DNA of 35,750 nucleotides from Verrucomicrobiaceae bacterium (GTDB lineage: Bacteria > Verrucomicrobiota > Verrucomicrobiia > Verrucomicrobiales > Verrucomicrobiaceae): contig JAIYDW010000086.1 in NCBI GenBank assembly GCA_027487315.1, forward strand, positions 1-35,750. The letters run 5' to 3'. The first letter of the stretch is position 1. Every line of letters begins with the position of its first letter. Below the pieces are notes generated by a model. It was not told the origin of the DNA and did no database searches. It was given only the letters and a program-made list of their open reading frames with translations. Below are positions 7,950 through 16,165 of this stretch, one piece after another. The translations under genes and the position numbers were made by a program.

Positions 7950-9023
7950 TTACTTCCGCCACACACGCACACGATGCGTCTCGCTGTCGCCGATGAAGAC
8001 GCTGCCGTCCTTATCCACAAAGACGCCGTGCGGACGGGCGAGCTGGCAGTTGAGCGGGTCGTTGCCATCGGGGCCGTCACCTTTCTTGCCATTGCCGACG
8101 AGCACTTCGAGAGTGCCCTTTTTCACGTCGAGGTAACGGATGGAATGCGATTCGGTGTCGGCGAGATAGACATCGCCATTGGGCGCGAGGCCGACGGCTT
8201 TCGGACCGGCGAGCTTCGCTTCGAGCGCAGGGCCACCATTGCCAGTAAAGCCCGATTTGCCGGTGCCAGCGACACGTTTGAGCGTGTTCGCCTTCGGGTC
8301 GAGCAGGAGCAGCGCATTGCCTTCACGCAGGGCGAGGTAGCACTTGCCATCCGCACCAAAAGCCAGCGCACGCGGGCCATTGAGCGGCGAACCCGTGATG
8401 GGTGAACCGTCCGATGCGGTCTTGGCTTCGCCCGTGCCGCTCCAGGTCGAGATGATGCCGGTCTTCATGTCGATCTTCCGCACGCGATGGTTCATGATGT
8501 CGCAAATGTAAAGATCGCCCGCCGGATCGAAGGCCAGGCTGTGCGGTTGATTGAACTGCGCCGCCGTGGCCGGTCCGCCATCGCCACTGAAGCCAGGTTT
8601 GCCCGTGCCCGCGATGGTGGTGATGATCCGCGTCTTTGCATCCACGCGGCGCACAGCGTGGTTCGCCAGTTCGACGATGAACAAATTCCCCGCCTGATCC
8701 CAAGCCAGCTCATACGGCATATTCAGCGAAGCTTTGTCCGCCGGACCACCATCGCCTTTGCGTCCACGCACGCTATTGCCTGCATAGGTTTCGATCTTGC
8801 CATCAGGTCCGACTCGCCGGACGCGGGCGTTGTCCATGTCGCAGATGTAGAGAAAGCCATCCGGCCCGCGAGCGACGCCGAAGACATTGTTGAGTTCCGC
8901 CTTGCTCGCGGGTCCACCATCACCGGAGAAACCCTTGGTGCCTGTTCCGGCAAAGGTGGTGACGGTGGCAGCGTGCGTCGTGAGGCCTGATAGCACGAGG
9001 ACGGTGATGAGGAAGAGCTTCAT
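7950..9023 (-). CDS. Secreted NHL-repeat beta-propeller protein
   Basis: The start at 9023 gives a clear signal peptide (MKLFLITVLVLSGLTTHAA); the in-frame ATG at 9176 would add 51 residues covering the promoter. The 357-residue product is built of about six NHL-type repeats, each with a 'GDGGPA...' linker, then 'LxxPxGVAxxPDGxLYICDxxNHRVRRxD'-like blade and 'IxTxAGTGxxGFSGDGGPA'. It should fold into a six-bladed propeller outside the cytoplasm; NHL propellers bind ligands or polymers, and no catalytic site is evident. It is the first gene of the minus-strand block opposite the LacI gene. Its last codons are duplicated as a relic at 6557-6613. Confidence 0.9.
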   Translation of the reverse strand: MKLFLITVLVLSGLTTHAATVTTFAGTGTKGFSGDGGPASKAELNNVFGVARGPDGFLYICDMDNARVRRVGPDGKIETYAGNSVRGRKGDGGPADKASLNMPYELAWDQAGNLFIVELANHAVRRVDAKTRIITTIAGTGKPGFSGDGGPATAAQFNQPHSLAFDPAGDLYICDIMNHRVRKIDMKTGIISTWSGTGEAKTASDGSPITGSPLNGPRALAFGADGKCYLALREGNALLLLDPKANTLKRVAGTGKSGFTGNGGPALEAKLAGPKAVGLAPNGDVYLADTESHSIRYLDVKKGTLEVLVGNGKKGDGPDGNDPLNCQLARPHGVFVDKDGSVFIGDSETHRVRVWRK

Positions 9024-9113
9024 GAAGGAAAATGATCTGACATTGAAAGGTTGGACGATGAAGACACCAGATGATCTTCTTTGGAAGAGCCATGCAGCCT
9101 CTTCACGAATCGC

Positions 9114-9141
9114 AAAATAGGCGTTTGGCTGAGATTGCCAA
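9114..9141 (-). promoter_or_regulatory. Probable sigma-70-type promoter of the NHL-DUF6807 block
   Basis: On the minus strand TTGGCA (9141-9136) is separated by 16 bases from TATTTT (9119-9114), about 90 bases before the NHL start codon. The operator-like palindrome lies immediately upstream. Confidence 0.45.
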
Positions 9142-9149
9142 CGCAGGTT

Positions 9150-9166
9150 TGTGCAACCGTTGCGCA
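9150..9166. promoter_or_regulatory. LacI-type operator candidate
   Basis: TGTGCAACCGTTGCGCA is a 17-bp near-perfect inverted repeat (core GCAAC-C-GTTGC, one symmetric mismatch pair outside it). It resembles the TGCAA/TTGCA half sites of LacI/GalR regulators. It lies 27 bases before the LacI-family start codon and just upstream of the -35 of the divergent block, so it could serve autoregulation and control of both sides. Confidence 0.6.
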
Positions 9167-9193
9167 TGAGTCTCATCTCGTTAGTCTTGCCTC

Positions 9194-10228
9194 ATGAAAT
9201 CAGGCAACCCCACTCTCCGCGACATCGCCAGTCATCTGGACATTCATGTCGCCACGGTTTCACGTGCTCTTCGCGGTGACATGCGCATCTCCGAGGACCT
9301 GCGGACCCAGGTCAAGAAAGCCGCTGACAAGCTCGGCTACAAACGCGATGCCAAGCTGGCCGAACTGATGAAGCACCTGCGTTCCTCCAAGCAGCGCTCC
9401 TTCCAAGGCACCGTCGCCTGGATCACGAACCTCGATCCAGCAGACCCCGACATGAAGGCGATGATCCAGCAGTTTCTTCCCCACGCCGAAAAGCGTGCGG
9501 CGGCCCTCGGCTACAAGCTGGACACGTTTTTTCAGGTGAAGCCTGAGGATGCCCCCAGCCTCGCCCGCATCTTCCGTGCACGAAGCATCCATGGCGTCTG
9601 GGCCAGTATCTTCTGGGAGGTGGACTATGATGCCTGGAAGTGGGACTGGAAAAAATTTGCCTTCATCCATCATGGAGCCGAACCCAAGCGCCGCATCGTC
9701 GATGTGGTCGATGCCGATGACCGCCAAAACATCCAGCATCTCTATGAGTCACTGGCTGCTCGCGGCTATCGCCGCATCGGGGTGGCCACGACGCATCAAC
9801 TGGAAAGCGGAGCTCTCTTCGAGCTCACGGCAGGCCGCACCCGTTTTGCGATGCAAAACCCGACGCACCCGGTCTTCGAGCCTTGTCTGGTGAATGATCT
9901 CGACTCGGGTGGTGCCGCGAAGATCGCCAAATGGATCAAAAAGCACAATGTGGACTGCATTGTCTCTCGCTGGCGCGGCATGACCGACCTTCTGAAAAGC
10001 ATCGGATACAACACCCCCAAAGACATCGGCCTCGCTTACGTCGCGGTGCGCCCGGACGGTGGCACACAGCATCATGCGAGCGGCATCGACGTGAACGCGG
10101 CGATGATTGCCTCGACAGCCATCGACACGCTCATCGCCGCTGTGGAGCACCGGCGCTTCGGTTTTCCTGCATTGCCGAGACAAACGCTAGTTCCCGGGAG
10201 ATGGCATCAAGGTGACACGACGCAGTAG
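9194..10228 (+). CDS. LacI-family transcriptional regulator
   Basis: A 344-residue protein. Residues 6-52 are the LacI helix-turn-helix plus hinge (TLRDIASHLDIHVATVSRAL, then RISEDLRTQVKKAADKLGY). The remainder is a periplasmic-binding-protein-like effector domain, with AYVAVRPDGG and GIDVNAAMIASTAIDTLI near the end, as in sugar-responsive regulators that dimerise and release DNA on binding a sugar. It is divergent from the NHL-DUF6807 block, with an operator candidate in between, so that block is its likely target. No Shine-Dalgarno precedes the ATG. The effector is unknown; the ligand pocket differs from named LacI members as far as can be judged by eye. Confidence 0.93.
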   Translation: MKSGNPTLRDIASHLDIHVATVSRALRGDMRISEDLRTQVKKAADKLGYKRDAKLAELMKHLRSSKQRSFQGTVAWITNLDPADPDMKAMIQQFLPHAEKRAAALGYKLDTFFQVKPEDAPSLARIFRARSIHGVWASIFWEVDYDAWKWDWKKFAFIHHGAEPKRRIVDVVDADDRQNIQHLYESLAARGYRRIGVATTHQLESGALFELTAGRTRFAMQNPTHPVFEPCLVNDLDSGGAAKIAKWIKKHNVDCIVSRWRGMTDLLKSIGYNTPKDIGLAYVAVRPDGGTQHHASGIDVNAAMIASTAIDTLIAAVEHRRFGFPALPRQTLVPGRWHQGDTTQ

Positions 10229-10280
10229 GAACTCGGTTGCCTCTATACTTGAATTTCTATGACTCGTCCAAATCCGGCGC

Positions 10281-12920
10281 TTACTTCTGCTCCAGCTTCA
10301 CATTGTCGATGAAGTAAGCCGTTTTCTTGTCTGCCAGCGAACTGAAGAGCAGGTAGCTTGCGGCATTCCAGGTGGGTTTGCAGGGGATGTCTTTGAAATC
10401 CTGCTTCGTGCCGTCCTCACGAGTGAGGCTCAGGTCATACTTGCCTGCACCGGTCGTGGCGGTGATAGCGATGCGACACCATTCGCCGGGCTTGATGTCG
10501 GCCAATGAAACGCTGTTGCCGTTGTTGGCAACAAGTTTGCCCTTTTGATAGCGAAGATACGGGCCAGCGGCGAACTCACCGCCTTTCACGCGCATCTCAA
10601 AGAACCATGCGGCGTCGGGCTGCGCCATGATGTCGAAGCTGACGTGGAAGGTGCCAGTTTCCCACCTTGGGTAGATATCGAGCACGGGATCGTAGCTATG
10701 GACGAGGCCGGGCACGTCCTGGGCTTTGAGGCTTCGCTTGGAAGGTGCGCCACCTTCCAGAGGGATGGGCGAGGCGGCTTCTTCACTGACGCCAAACCCT
10801 TCGCCCACATCTTTCTGTTCACGGGGACGATCACACTTGGCATTGCGGATGCCGATGACGCCGAGCGGCGCGGTTTCAAAGCTCTGATCGACCTTGTATG
10901 GCGGTGACGGCCAGGGACGTGCGTCGGCGTCCCAGTTCGGATACACGCTGCCTTTCGCGGCGAGGGCGACCCACGCGGCATCGGCTTTGCGAACGCCAGC
11001 GAGAGTCAGATCCCAGGGCTTGAAGCCGATTTTATCAGCAGGTGAGCCTGCTTTGAGACGGAAGTCGCGTTTGGCGATGTTTTCGAACATCGGATCGGCA
11101 AAGATCGTGCCGGAGTCGCGGCCGAGCTTGCGCCATTCGTCCCAGGTGTAGTGGGCTTTGGTCAGCAGCGCTGGCTTCTTGCCGTCGGTGGGCCAGTAGA
11201 GGTTGTTGCGGAAGATGGCGGTGTCTTTCGGCTCGCCGCGTCCGGGAGGATCGTTGAGTTTCCAGTTCCAATCGCCACCGTCGAGCAGCGGCACGTCTGG
11301 CTCCCACACGACGATGTTGCGTTCGTATTTGAAGCGCAGCCGCGGCTCGTTGCGTGAGGCCTGCACCTGTGCGGTGTGACCGAAGGCGAAGATGTTGTTC
11401 CTCACGGTGTTGAAGTAACCGTAGTGCTGATGAAAGCCCGCGTTCCAGGTGTCATGCACGAGGTTGTTCTCCATCAGCGTATCGGCGCTGCCTTCGTCGT
11501 TGTAGAGCCCCCAGCCACCGTAGCGATGACTGACGATGTGATGCACATGATTGCCTCGCAGCACAGTGCCGGGGGAGGTGCCAAGGCCGTAGTAGCCACC
11601 CATGTCGCTGAGATAACCCCAGCCGAGGTGATGGATGTGATTGTTCTCCAGCAGCGTCTCGCGTGAGGAGGTGTCGCCATAGCCCCAGTTCCAGCCTGCG
11701 CTGACGCCGGTGTAATAAAAGTCGCCGATATCGCAATGTTTGACCGAGCAGTAACGCGTGTGCGTCATCACCACGCCGCAGGCACTTGGATGCAAACGCC
11801 CACCGTGCTGCATGATGCAGTCATCGATCACGATGTGATGATTCACGCGCTCATCGGCTGGGCGATTCGTCTCGCCGATGCGCACGCCGCCTGCGCCGAG
11901 ATCATGCAGATGGCAATGCACGACCTGCGAGTCCGAGCAGCCGTTTTTGAAATAGATCCCGTGCCGTCCGACATGAGCGACTTCACAGTTCTCAAAGCGA
12001 ATGCCGCTGCTGTCCTCGATCTCGATGGCTCCATCGGTCTTCGTGGCAGCCTGTCCGTCGTGCAAACCCTCCGCTGGATACAGGTAGTGCCCATACTGAA
12101 ATGAGATGCCTTCAAAGTGAATGTCCTTCGCCCCTTTGATCACGAGAAACTTGTCCGCCACGGGTGCGATGACCTCCGCCTTCGTCATGTCCTCACCATC
12201 CAACGGCTGATAAAGCACCTCGCCTTTGGCGGCATCGAGAAACCACTCGCCCGGAGCATCCAGTGCCGCGCGGAAGTTCTCCATCCAATAGCGCTGATCC
12301 GGCTCGAACTCGACGAAGGGATACGCCGCGCGACCTTTGATCTGCACCGCCTGCGTGGCATCGTCCAATGCCTTGATGCGGCACTGGCCCACGGCCCAGG
12401 CGTGCGTGACGGTGATCAGAGCATTGTCCCGATGGTCTGCCGGGATCGCCTTGATCATGTCAAACTGCTCCTGAGCGACGGAGAAGGCATGGAAGTTCAT
12501 GTCCTTGGTCAAATCCGGGAACACTCCCGCACCCACAGCATCCGTGATGTGAAAGTAGCCTTTGTTCGGCGAACGAGCACGCGTCGCGAGGCGTCCGTTG
12601 ATCCAGAGCTGCTCAAACTTCCACGCCTTATCTGGCAGCGATGCTTTCCAGAGTCCTCCGTCCGCTTTCGTCCATCCCGTGATCGCCTTACCACCGGAAA
12701 ACACCGCCTTTTTGCCCACCCACGTCACCTGCGAGTCATCTTGGCCGAGTGTGATCGCCTCCGTGATCGGATGCACGCCATCCTCGACGATGATGCGCAC
12801 AGGTTTGGGTGCCTTGCGGGCTTCGTCCATCACTTCAGCCAAGTTCCCGGGCCTGAGCATGATATCGGCAGCGCCAGACAGTGGGACAGCCGCGAGTAAC
12901 CAAAGGGAGATCCGAATCAT
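10281..12920 (-). CDS. Secreted right-handed beta-helix protein with C-terminal LamG-like domain
   Basis: An 879-residue protein with signal peptide MIRISLWLLAAVPLSGAA. Residues of about 20-130 carry the capping segment typical of this group (ILRPG-type start, VTWVGKKAVFSGGKAITGW). From about 260 to 530 come repeated coils such as GIRFENCEVAHVGRHGIYF, VVHCHLHDLGAGGVRIG and LLENNHIHHLGWGYL, a pectate-lyase-like beta-helix (PF13229 type). The last 180 or so residues look like a LamG/DUF1080-type sandwich. Similar proteins act as glycosidases or lyases on plant polysaccharides (GH110/GH120-like helices), but no catalytic pair can be assigned. It lies 25 bases after the SHD1 gene on the same strand, probably co-transcribed. 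Confidence 0.85.
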   Translation of the reverse strand: MIRISLWLLAAVPLSGAADIMLRPGNLAEVMDEARKAPKPVRIIVEDGVHPITEAITLGQDDSQVTWVGKKAVFSGGKAITGWTKADGGLWKASLPDKAWKFEQLWINGRLATRARSPNKGYFHITDAVGAGVFPDLTKDMNFHAFSVAQEQFDMIKAIPADHRDNALITVTHAWAVGQCRIKALDDATQAVQIKGRAAYPFVEFEPDQRYWMENFRAALDAPGEWFLDAAKGEVLYQPLDGEDMTKAEVIAPVADKFLVIKGAKDIHFEGISFQYGHYLYPAEGLHDGQAATKTDGAIEIEDSSGIRFENCEVAHVGRHGIYFKNGCSDSQVVHCHLHDLGAGGVRIGETNRPADERVNHHIVIDDCIMQHGGRLHPSACGVVMTHTRYCSVKHCDIGDFYYTGVSAGWNWGYGDTSSRETLLENNHIHHLGWGYLSDMGGYYGLGTSPGTVLRGNHVHHIVSHRYGGWGLYNDEGSADTLMENNLVHDTWNAGFHQHYGYFNTVRNNIFAFGHTAQVQASRNEPRLRFKYERNIVVWEPDVPLLDGGDWNWKLNDPPGRGEPKDTAIFRNNLYWPTDGKKPALLTKAHYTWDEWRKLGRDSGTIFADPMFENIAKRDFRLKAGSPADKIGFKPWDLTLAGVRKADAAWVALAAKGSVYPNWDADARPWPSPPYKVDQSFETAPLGVIGIRNAKCDRPREQKDVGEGFGVSEEAASPIPLEGGAPSKRSLKAQDVPGLVHSYDPVLDIYPRWETGTFHVSFDIMAQPDAAWFFEMRVKGGEFAAGPYLRYQKGKLVANNGNSVSLADIKPGEWCRIAITATTGAGKYDLSLTREDGTKQDFKDIPCKPTWNAASYLLFSSLADKKTAYFIDNVKLEQK

Positions 12921-12945
12921 ATCTTATCAAATCGAGTAGCTGGCT

Positions 12946-13839
12946 CTATTCCAATTTTGCGACACCCCGAATTCGGAAATCGTCATACTGCACATCCACT
13001 GCATTCGTTGTCAAACTGATCAAAGATTTTGTTTCATGGGCGACACCCGGTGACTTGAAACTTCCGATCAGTTTGCCGTCGATAAGCACCTCGATGTTGT
13101 CGGCCTGCGTTCGGGCCGTCAGCGTATACCACTTCTTCAATTCGATCTGCACAGGGACCTTCGAGGTTTTTGTTTCAAGCATGGCCTTTTCGTCTTGAGT
13201 CAATTGATTGGCCTTCTTCCTGTCGTAGAGACCGTTTTCAAGAGTAAACGCACCCGTTTTGGCATCGCTCATGACGACTTGTGTCGGACTTACGGTCACC
13301 TGGCACACATGCCCCGCGTGAGATGTTTTGAGATTCTTGTCGTCAAACCAAAGATTGAAGCTCTTGGCTTGGGAGCTAAGGAACTGAAACTTGACCTCCA
13401 CTTCGAGATCCTTTTCACCCTCAATTCTGATGTTATCGACGGCTGAATGATCTGATCCGGTCGGCGTGATTCCAACCAAAACGCCATCTGTAACAACACT
13501 TGCACTCTTATAATGGCCCCAGCGTTCGCCGAAGGCACCGGCTGAAAAATCATCGGCAAAGATTTCTCGAGTAAAGGGAGATGCCTGCGCGCCGGTCTTT
13601 CGTTTGGAATTCCATGCCTTAATCCATGCCTGATCTTCAGTGGATAGCTGATTAAGCGGAATTTCAAACGGTTGTAGATTGACATTCACTTTGACGATCC
13701 CGTCCTGGGTGAGATCCAACAACTCCGCCTTGATGGTTTTGCCTTCCAGATTGGTCAAGTCCCGAAAATCACGCGCCTGTGCCGCTGACAAGGCGATTGC
13801 AAAATAGAGAATGGAGATATGGGCTTTCATGGTGGACAT
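12946..13839 (-). CDS. Secreted SHD1-domain / LamG-like protein
   Basis: Starts at 13839 (ATG) or 13830 (ATG) are both possible; a GTG at 13842 is less likely. About 297 residues with signal peptide (...MKAHISILYFAIALSAAQA|R). Residues about 22-70 match the SHD1 pattern common in Planctomycetota and Verrucomicrobiota exported proteins (RDFRDLTNLEGKTIKAELLDL..., IPLNQLSTEDQAWIKAW). The rest, from about 90, is a beta-sandwich resembling DUF1080/LamG (FADDFSAGAFGERWG..., WYTLTARTQADNIEVLIDG). The role is unknown, perhaps binding of polymer outside the cell. It lies between the dehydrogenase (68 bases upstream) and the beta-helix gene. Base composition is lower in GC than its neighbours. Confidence 0.75.
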   Translation of the reverse strand: MSTMKAHISILYFAIALSAAQARDFRDLTNLEGKTIKAELLDLTQDGIVKVNVNLQPFEIPLNQLSTEDQAWIKAWNSKRKTGAQASPFTREIFADDFSAGAFGERWGHYKSASVVTDGVLVGITPTGSDHSAVDNIRIEGEKDLEVEVKFQFLSSQAKSFNLWFDDKNLKTSHAGHVCQVTVSPTQVVMSDAKTGAFTLENGLYDRKKANQLTQDEKAMLETKTSKVPVQIELKKWYTLTARTQADNIEVLIDGKLIGSFKSPGVAHETKSLISLTTNAVDVQYDDFRIRGVAKLE

Positions 13840-13907
13840 CACGAAAGCCTAGTTTAAGCCCGTTGCCAAGTCGCGGTTGCAACCTCACAGCATCGTCAAC
13901 GACCCAA

Positions 13908-14936
13908 CTAAACCGGACGCAAGACGCTTTTAACGACCTCACCCTCGTGCATCTTTTCAAAGGCCTCATGCCATTCTGTCACGGGCCAGACTCCCCCAAT
14001 GATCGGCTTCACGTCAAATTGCCCGCTCGACAACAAAGCAATAACACGTTCCCAAATAGCCCAGTTATGGCTGAAACTGCCTTGCAGAGTGATGTTTTTC
14101 TGAACCAGCGGGTCAATGTTGAAACCCAGCGGCTGGGGACCCCAGCCCACCTTGCTAATCCATCCCGCAGGACGCACGATTTCTAAGGCAATTTTGAGAG
14201 TGATACTGGCACCTGCTGCATCGATGACTCCATCACATCCAAGGCCGTCTCGCTCGAACGCCCAAGGTTTTGCATCGCCAATAATCACTTCACAGCCATA
14301 GTGTTTGCGGGCTATCTCCAAACGGTGAGCATCCTGGGGTAGTCCCACAATGGCAACTTCGGCACCACACAACCGTGCCATCGCTGCACACAGGATTCCG
14401 ATGGTGCCTGGACCCAGAACCACCACTCGATCTCCGGGCTCAATTCGAGCGTTTTTGACCACCGCATTGTAAGCGACGCAGCACGGCTCCGTCAGACAGG
14501 CTTGTTCAAATGGCAAATGATCTGGGATCGAATGCAAAATTCGACTGGGCACGCGAACATATCTGGTCATCGCACCGTCTACCCCGTAACCGAAGCCTTT
14601 GCGTGTGGGATCCAAATTATAGAGACCCCGCCTGGTCATCGGATTGTGAGGACTGATGATGGCAGCAGTTTCAGACACCACTCGATCTCCCTCCCGCCAC
14701 CCTTCCACATCCTTGCCGACCTCGACGATGCACCCACCAAACTCATGACCCAGAACGACGGGGTAGTTTACTTGCCAAGAATGATCTGCGGTCCACTGGT
14801 GTAGATCAGAGCCGCAAACGCCGACATTGGCGACTTCGATAAGCACATCCTCGGAACCAATGGATGGCGCCTCTATTTCACGGATTTCGACGGACCCTTT
14901 TTCGGGGGCAAAGTTGACAACGGCTGTGGATTTCAT
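13908..14936 (-). CDS. Medium-chain Zn-type dehydrogenase lacking structural-zinc cysteines
   Basis: I prefer the ATG at 14936 (MKSTAVVNF), because family members begin close to this point; an upstream ATG at 14957 would add seven residues. About 342 residues. The catalytic-zinc ligands are present (GVCGSD, Cys41; GHE, His64 and Glu65) and the NAD(P) site is GPGTIGIL. The structural-zinc lobe, normally CGxCxxC...C, reads ISPHNPMTRRGLYNLDP: the four cysteine positions are Ser95, Asn98, Thr101 and Asp109 with no insertion or deletion. The surrounding ETAA...RKGFGYG is well conserved, so this looks like substitution, not misalignment. The substrate is probably a polyol or sugar alcohol. It is divergent from the PdxA-family gene. 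Confidence 0.85.
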   Translation of the reverse strand: MKSTAVVNFAPEKGSVEIREIEAPSIGSEDVLIEVANVGVCGSDLHQWTADHSWQVNYPVVLGHEFGGCIVEVGKDVEGWREGDRVVSETAAIISPHNPMTRRGLYNLDPTRKGFGYGVDGAMTRYVRVPSRILHSIPDHLPFEQACLTEPCCVAYNAVVKNARIEPGDRVVVLGPGTIGILCAAMARLCGAEVAIVGLPQDAHRLEIARKHYGCEVIIGDAKPWAFERDGLGCDGVIDAAGASITLKIALEIVRPAGWISKVGWGPQPLGFNIDPLVQKNITLQGSFSHNWAIWERVIALLSSGQFDVKPIIGGVWPVTEWHEAFEKMHEGEVVKSVLRPV

Positions 14937-15094
14937 GGAAGTACACCACTTCGCCATCTATGCCAGTAGTTGTCCACGACAAAGACTGTGCGAAATGCGC
15001 TTCACGGTTCGATCCCATAGACTTCCCTTTCTTCATCATGACAGCAGAGCGAGTGCCTGTGACAAGCGAAGAGCTTGCTCGAACGTCGCAACCG

Positions 15095-15123
15095 GGCATG
15101 GTATGCCACTGGCAGTTTCTGCC
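15095..15123. promoter_or_regulatory. Two adjacent 13-bp palindromes in the dehydrogenase-PdxA gap
   Basis: GGCATGGTATGCC (15095-15107) and GGCAGTTTCTGCC (15111-15123) are both perfect inverted repeats with a three-base centre, three bases apart. They lie in the gap between divergent genes, 21 bases before the PdxA start. They may be a paired operator; which regulator binds is not visible. Confidence 0.4.
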
Positions 15124-15143
15124 TCGTCAATCACGCACCAATC

Positions 15144-16157
15144 ATGATCAAACCTGTCATTGCCATCACCATGGGAGACCCTGCTGGGGTTGGTCCCGAG
15201 GTTTGTCTGCAACTACTTGCCAACCAGGAAGTGGCAAGCTTTGCCACCCCCGTCATCTTTGGGGACGCACGCCTGCTTGCCCGTTGCGCCCGTCAAACAG
15301 GCCTTCCCCCTGCCAAACGGATCATCTCTGAAATCGACTGGGCCGAGCAGCACGACAAAGTAACTGAACCGGCCGTGCTGGATATCTTTGGCTTGGATGC
15401 CGAAGACTTTGCTCCGGGAGTCGTGAGCGCCAGGACCGGTGCCGCTGGTTATCTTTATGTGGAGAGGAGCATCGAAGCAGCCATGGCTGGACAAGTTGCT
15501 GCCGTCGCCACTGCCCCCCTAAACAAAGAGGCCCTTCGCGCCGCTGGCATCATGTATCCAGGCCACACGGAAATCTTCGCAGATAAGACCGGTGCCAACC
15601 GGGCTTGCATGTTTCAATACAGCAACGAAGTCCGCGCCAGCTTTGTCACCGTTCATTGCGGCTATCATGAAGTGCCTGGATTACTCACTCTAGAACGCAT
15701 TCTGGACGTCATCGAACTTACGGCCGATGCAATGCGGCGTATTCGCGGAACAGAACCTAGAATCGCTGTTCTTGGGCTCAATCCTCATGCTGGCGAGCAT
15801 GGATTATTCGGGAACTGCGAGGAAGAGCTCATCATCATTCCTGCCATTGAGGCTGCGCGCGCCAAAGGCATTCAAATCGAAGGTCCACTGCCGCCAGATA
15901 CGGCCTTCATTCCCGCCAAACGCCGCAGCACCGATGCCTTCATCTGCATGTACCACGACCAGGGCCATATTCCCCTCAAAGCGCTCGCTTTCGACACCGC
16001 CGTGAATACGACTCTCGGCCTGCCCATCATTCGCACGAGTGTCGACCATGGCACGGCTTGTGACATCGCTTGGCAAGGCAAAGCCAGCGGCAGTAGCCTC
16101 GTGGAAGCGGTCCGATTAGCCGTCAAATTGGGCTCCAAAACGTCGGCCCATTCCTAA
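15144..16157 (+). CDS. pdxA: PdxA-family hydroxyacid-phosphate dehydrogenase
   Basis: The start at 15144 (MIKPVIAITMGDPAG) matches the family N-terminus; an in-frame ATG 69 bases upstream lies in the regulatory gap. 337 residues, normal for PdxA. Visible motifs: ITMGDPAGVGPE, YPGHTE (His141), and three metal ligands His171 (VTVHCGYHE), His215 (NPHAGE) and His271 (MYHDQGHIPLK). The family oxidises and decarboxylates 4-hydroxythreonine-4-phosphate, or in catabolic relatives (PdxA2, DtnX-type pathways, TphB) tetronate phosphates or diols. No pyridoxine gene is nearby, and no DUF1537 kinase, so a catabolic role is more likely than vitamin B6 synthesis. It is convergent with the DapA-like gene, with eight bases between. 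Confidence 0.9.
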   Translation: MIKPVIAITMGDPAGVGPEVCLQLLANQEVASFATPVIFGDARLLARCARQTGLPPAKRIISEIDWAEQHDKVTEPAVLDIFGLDAEDFAPGVVSARTGAAGYLYVERSIEAAMAGQVAAVATAPLNKEALRAAGIMYPGHTEIFADKTGANRACMFQYSNEVRASFVTVHCGYHEVPGLLTLERILDVIELTADAMRRIRGTEPRIAVLGLNPHAGEHGLFGNCEEELIIIPAIEAARAKGIQIEGPLPPDTAFIPAKRRSTDAFICMYHDQGHIPLKALAFDTAVNTTLGLPIIRTSVDHGTACDIAWQGKASGSSLVEAVRLAVKLGSKTSAHS

Positions 16158-16165
16158 ACGCGGCA

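Noticed and set aside
12117-12899. 260-codon plus-strand frame
   Set aside because: Antisense to the beta-helix gene, Arg/His-rich composition typical of shadow frames.
13875-13884. GGTTGCAACC perfect 10-bp palindrome before the SHD1 gene
   Set aside because: Short and of a different half-site order from the LacI operator; expected by chance at this length, so not called an operator.
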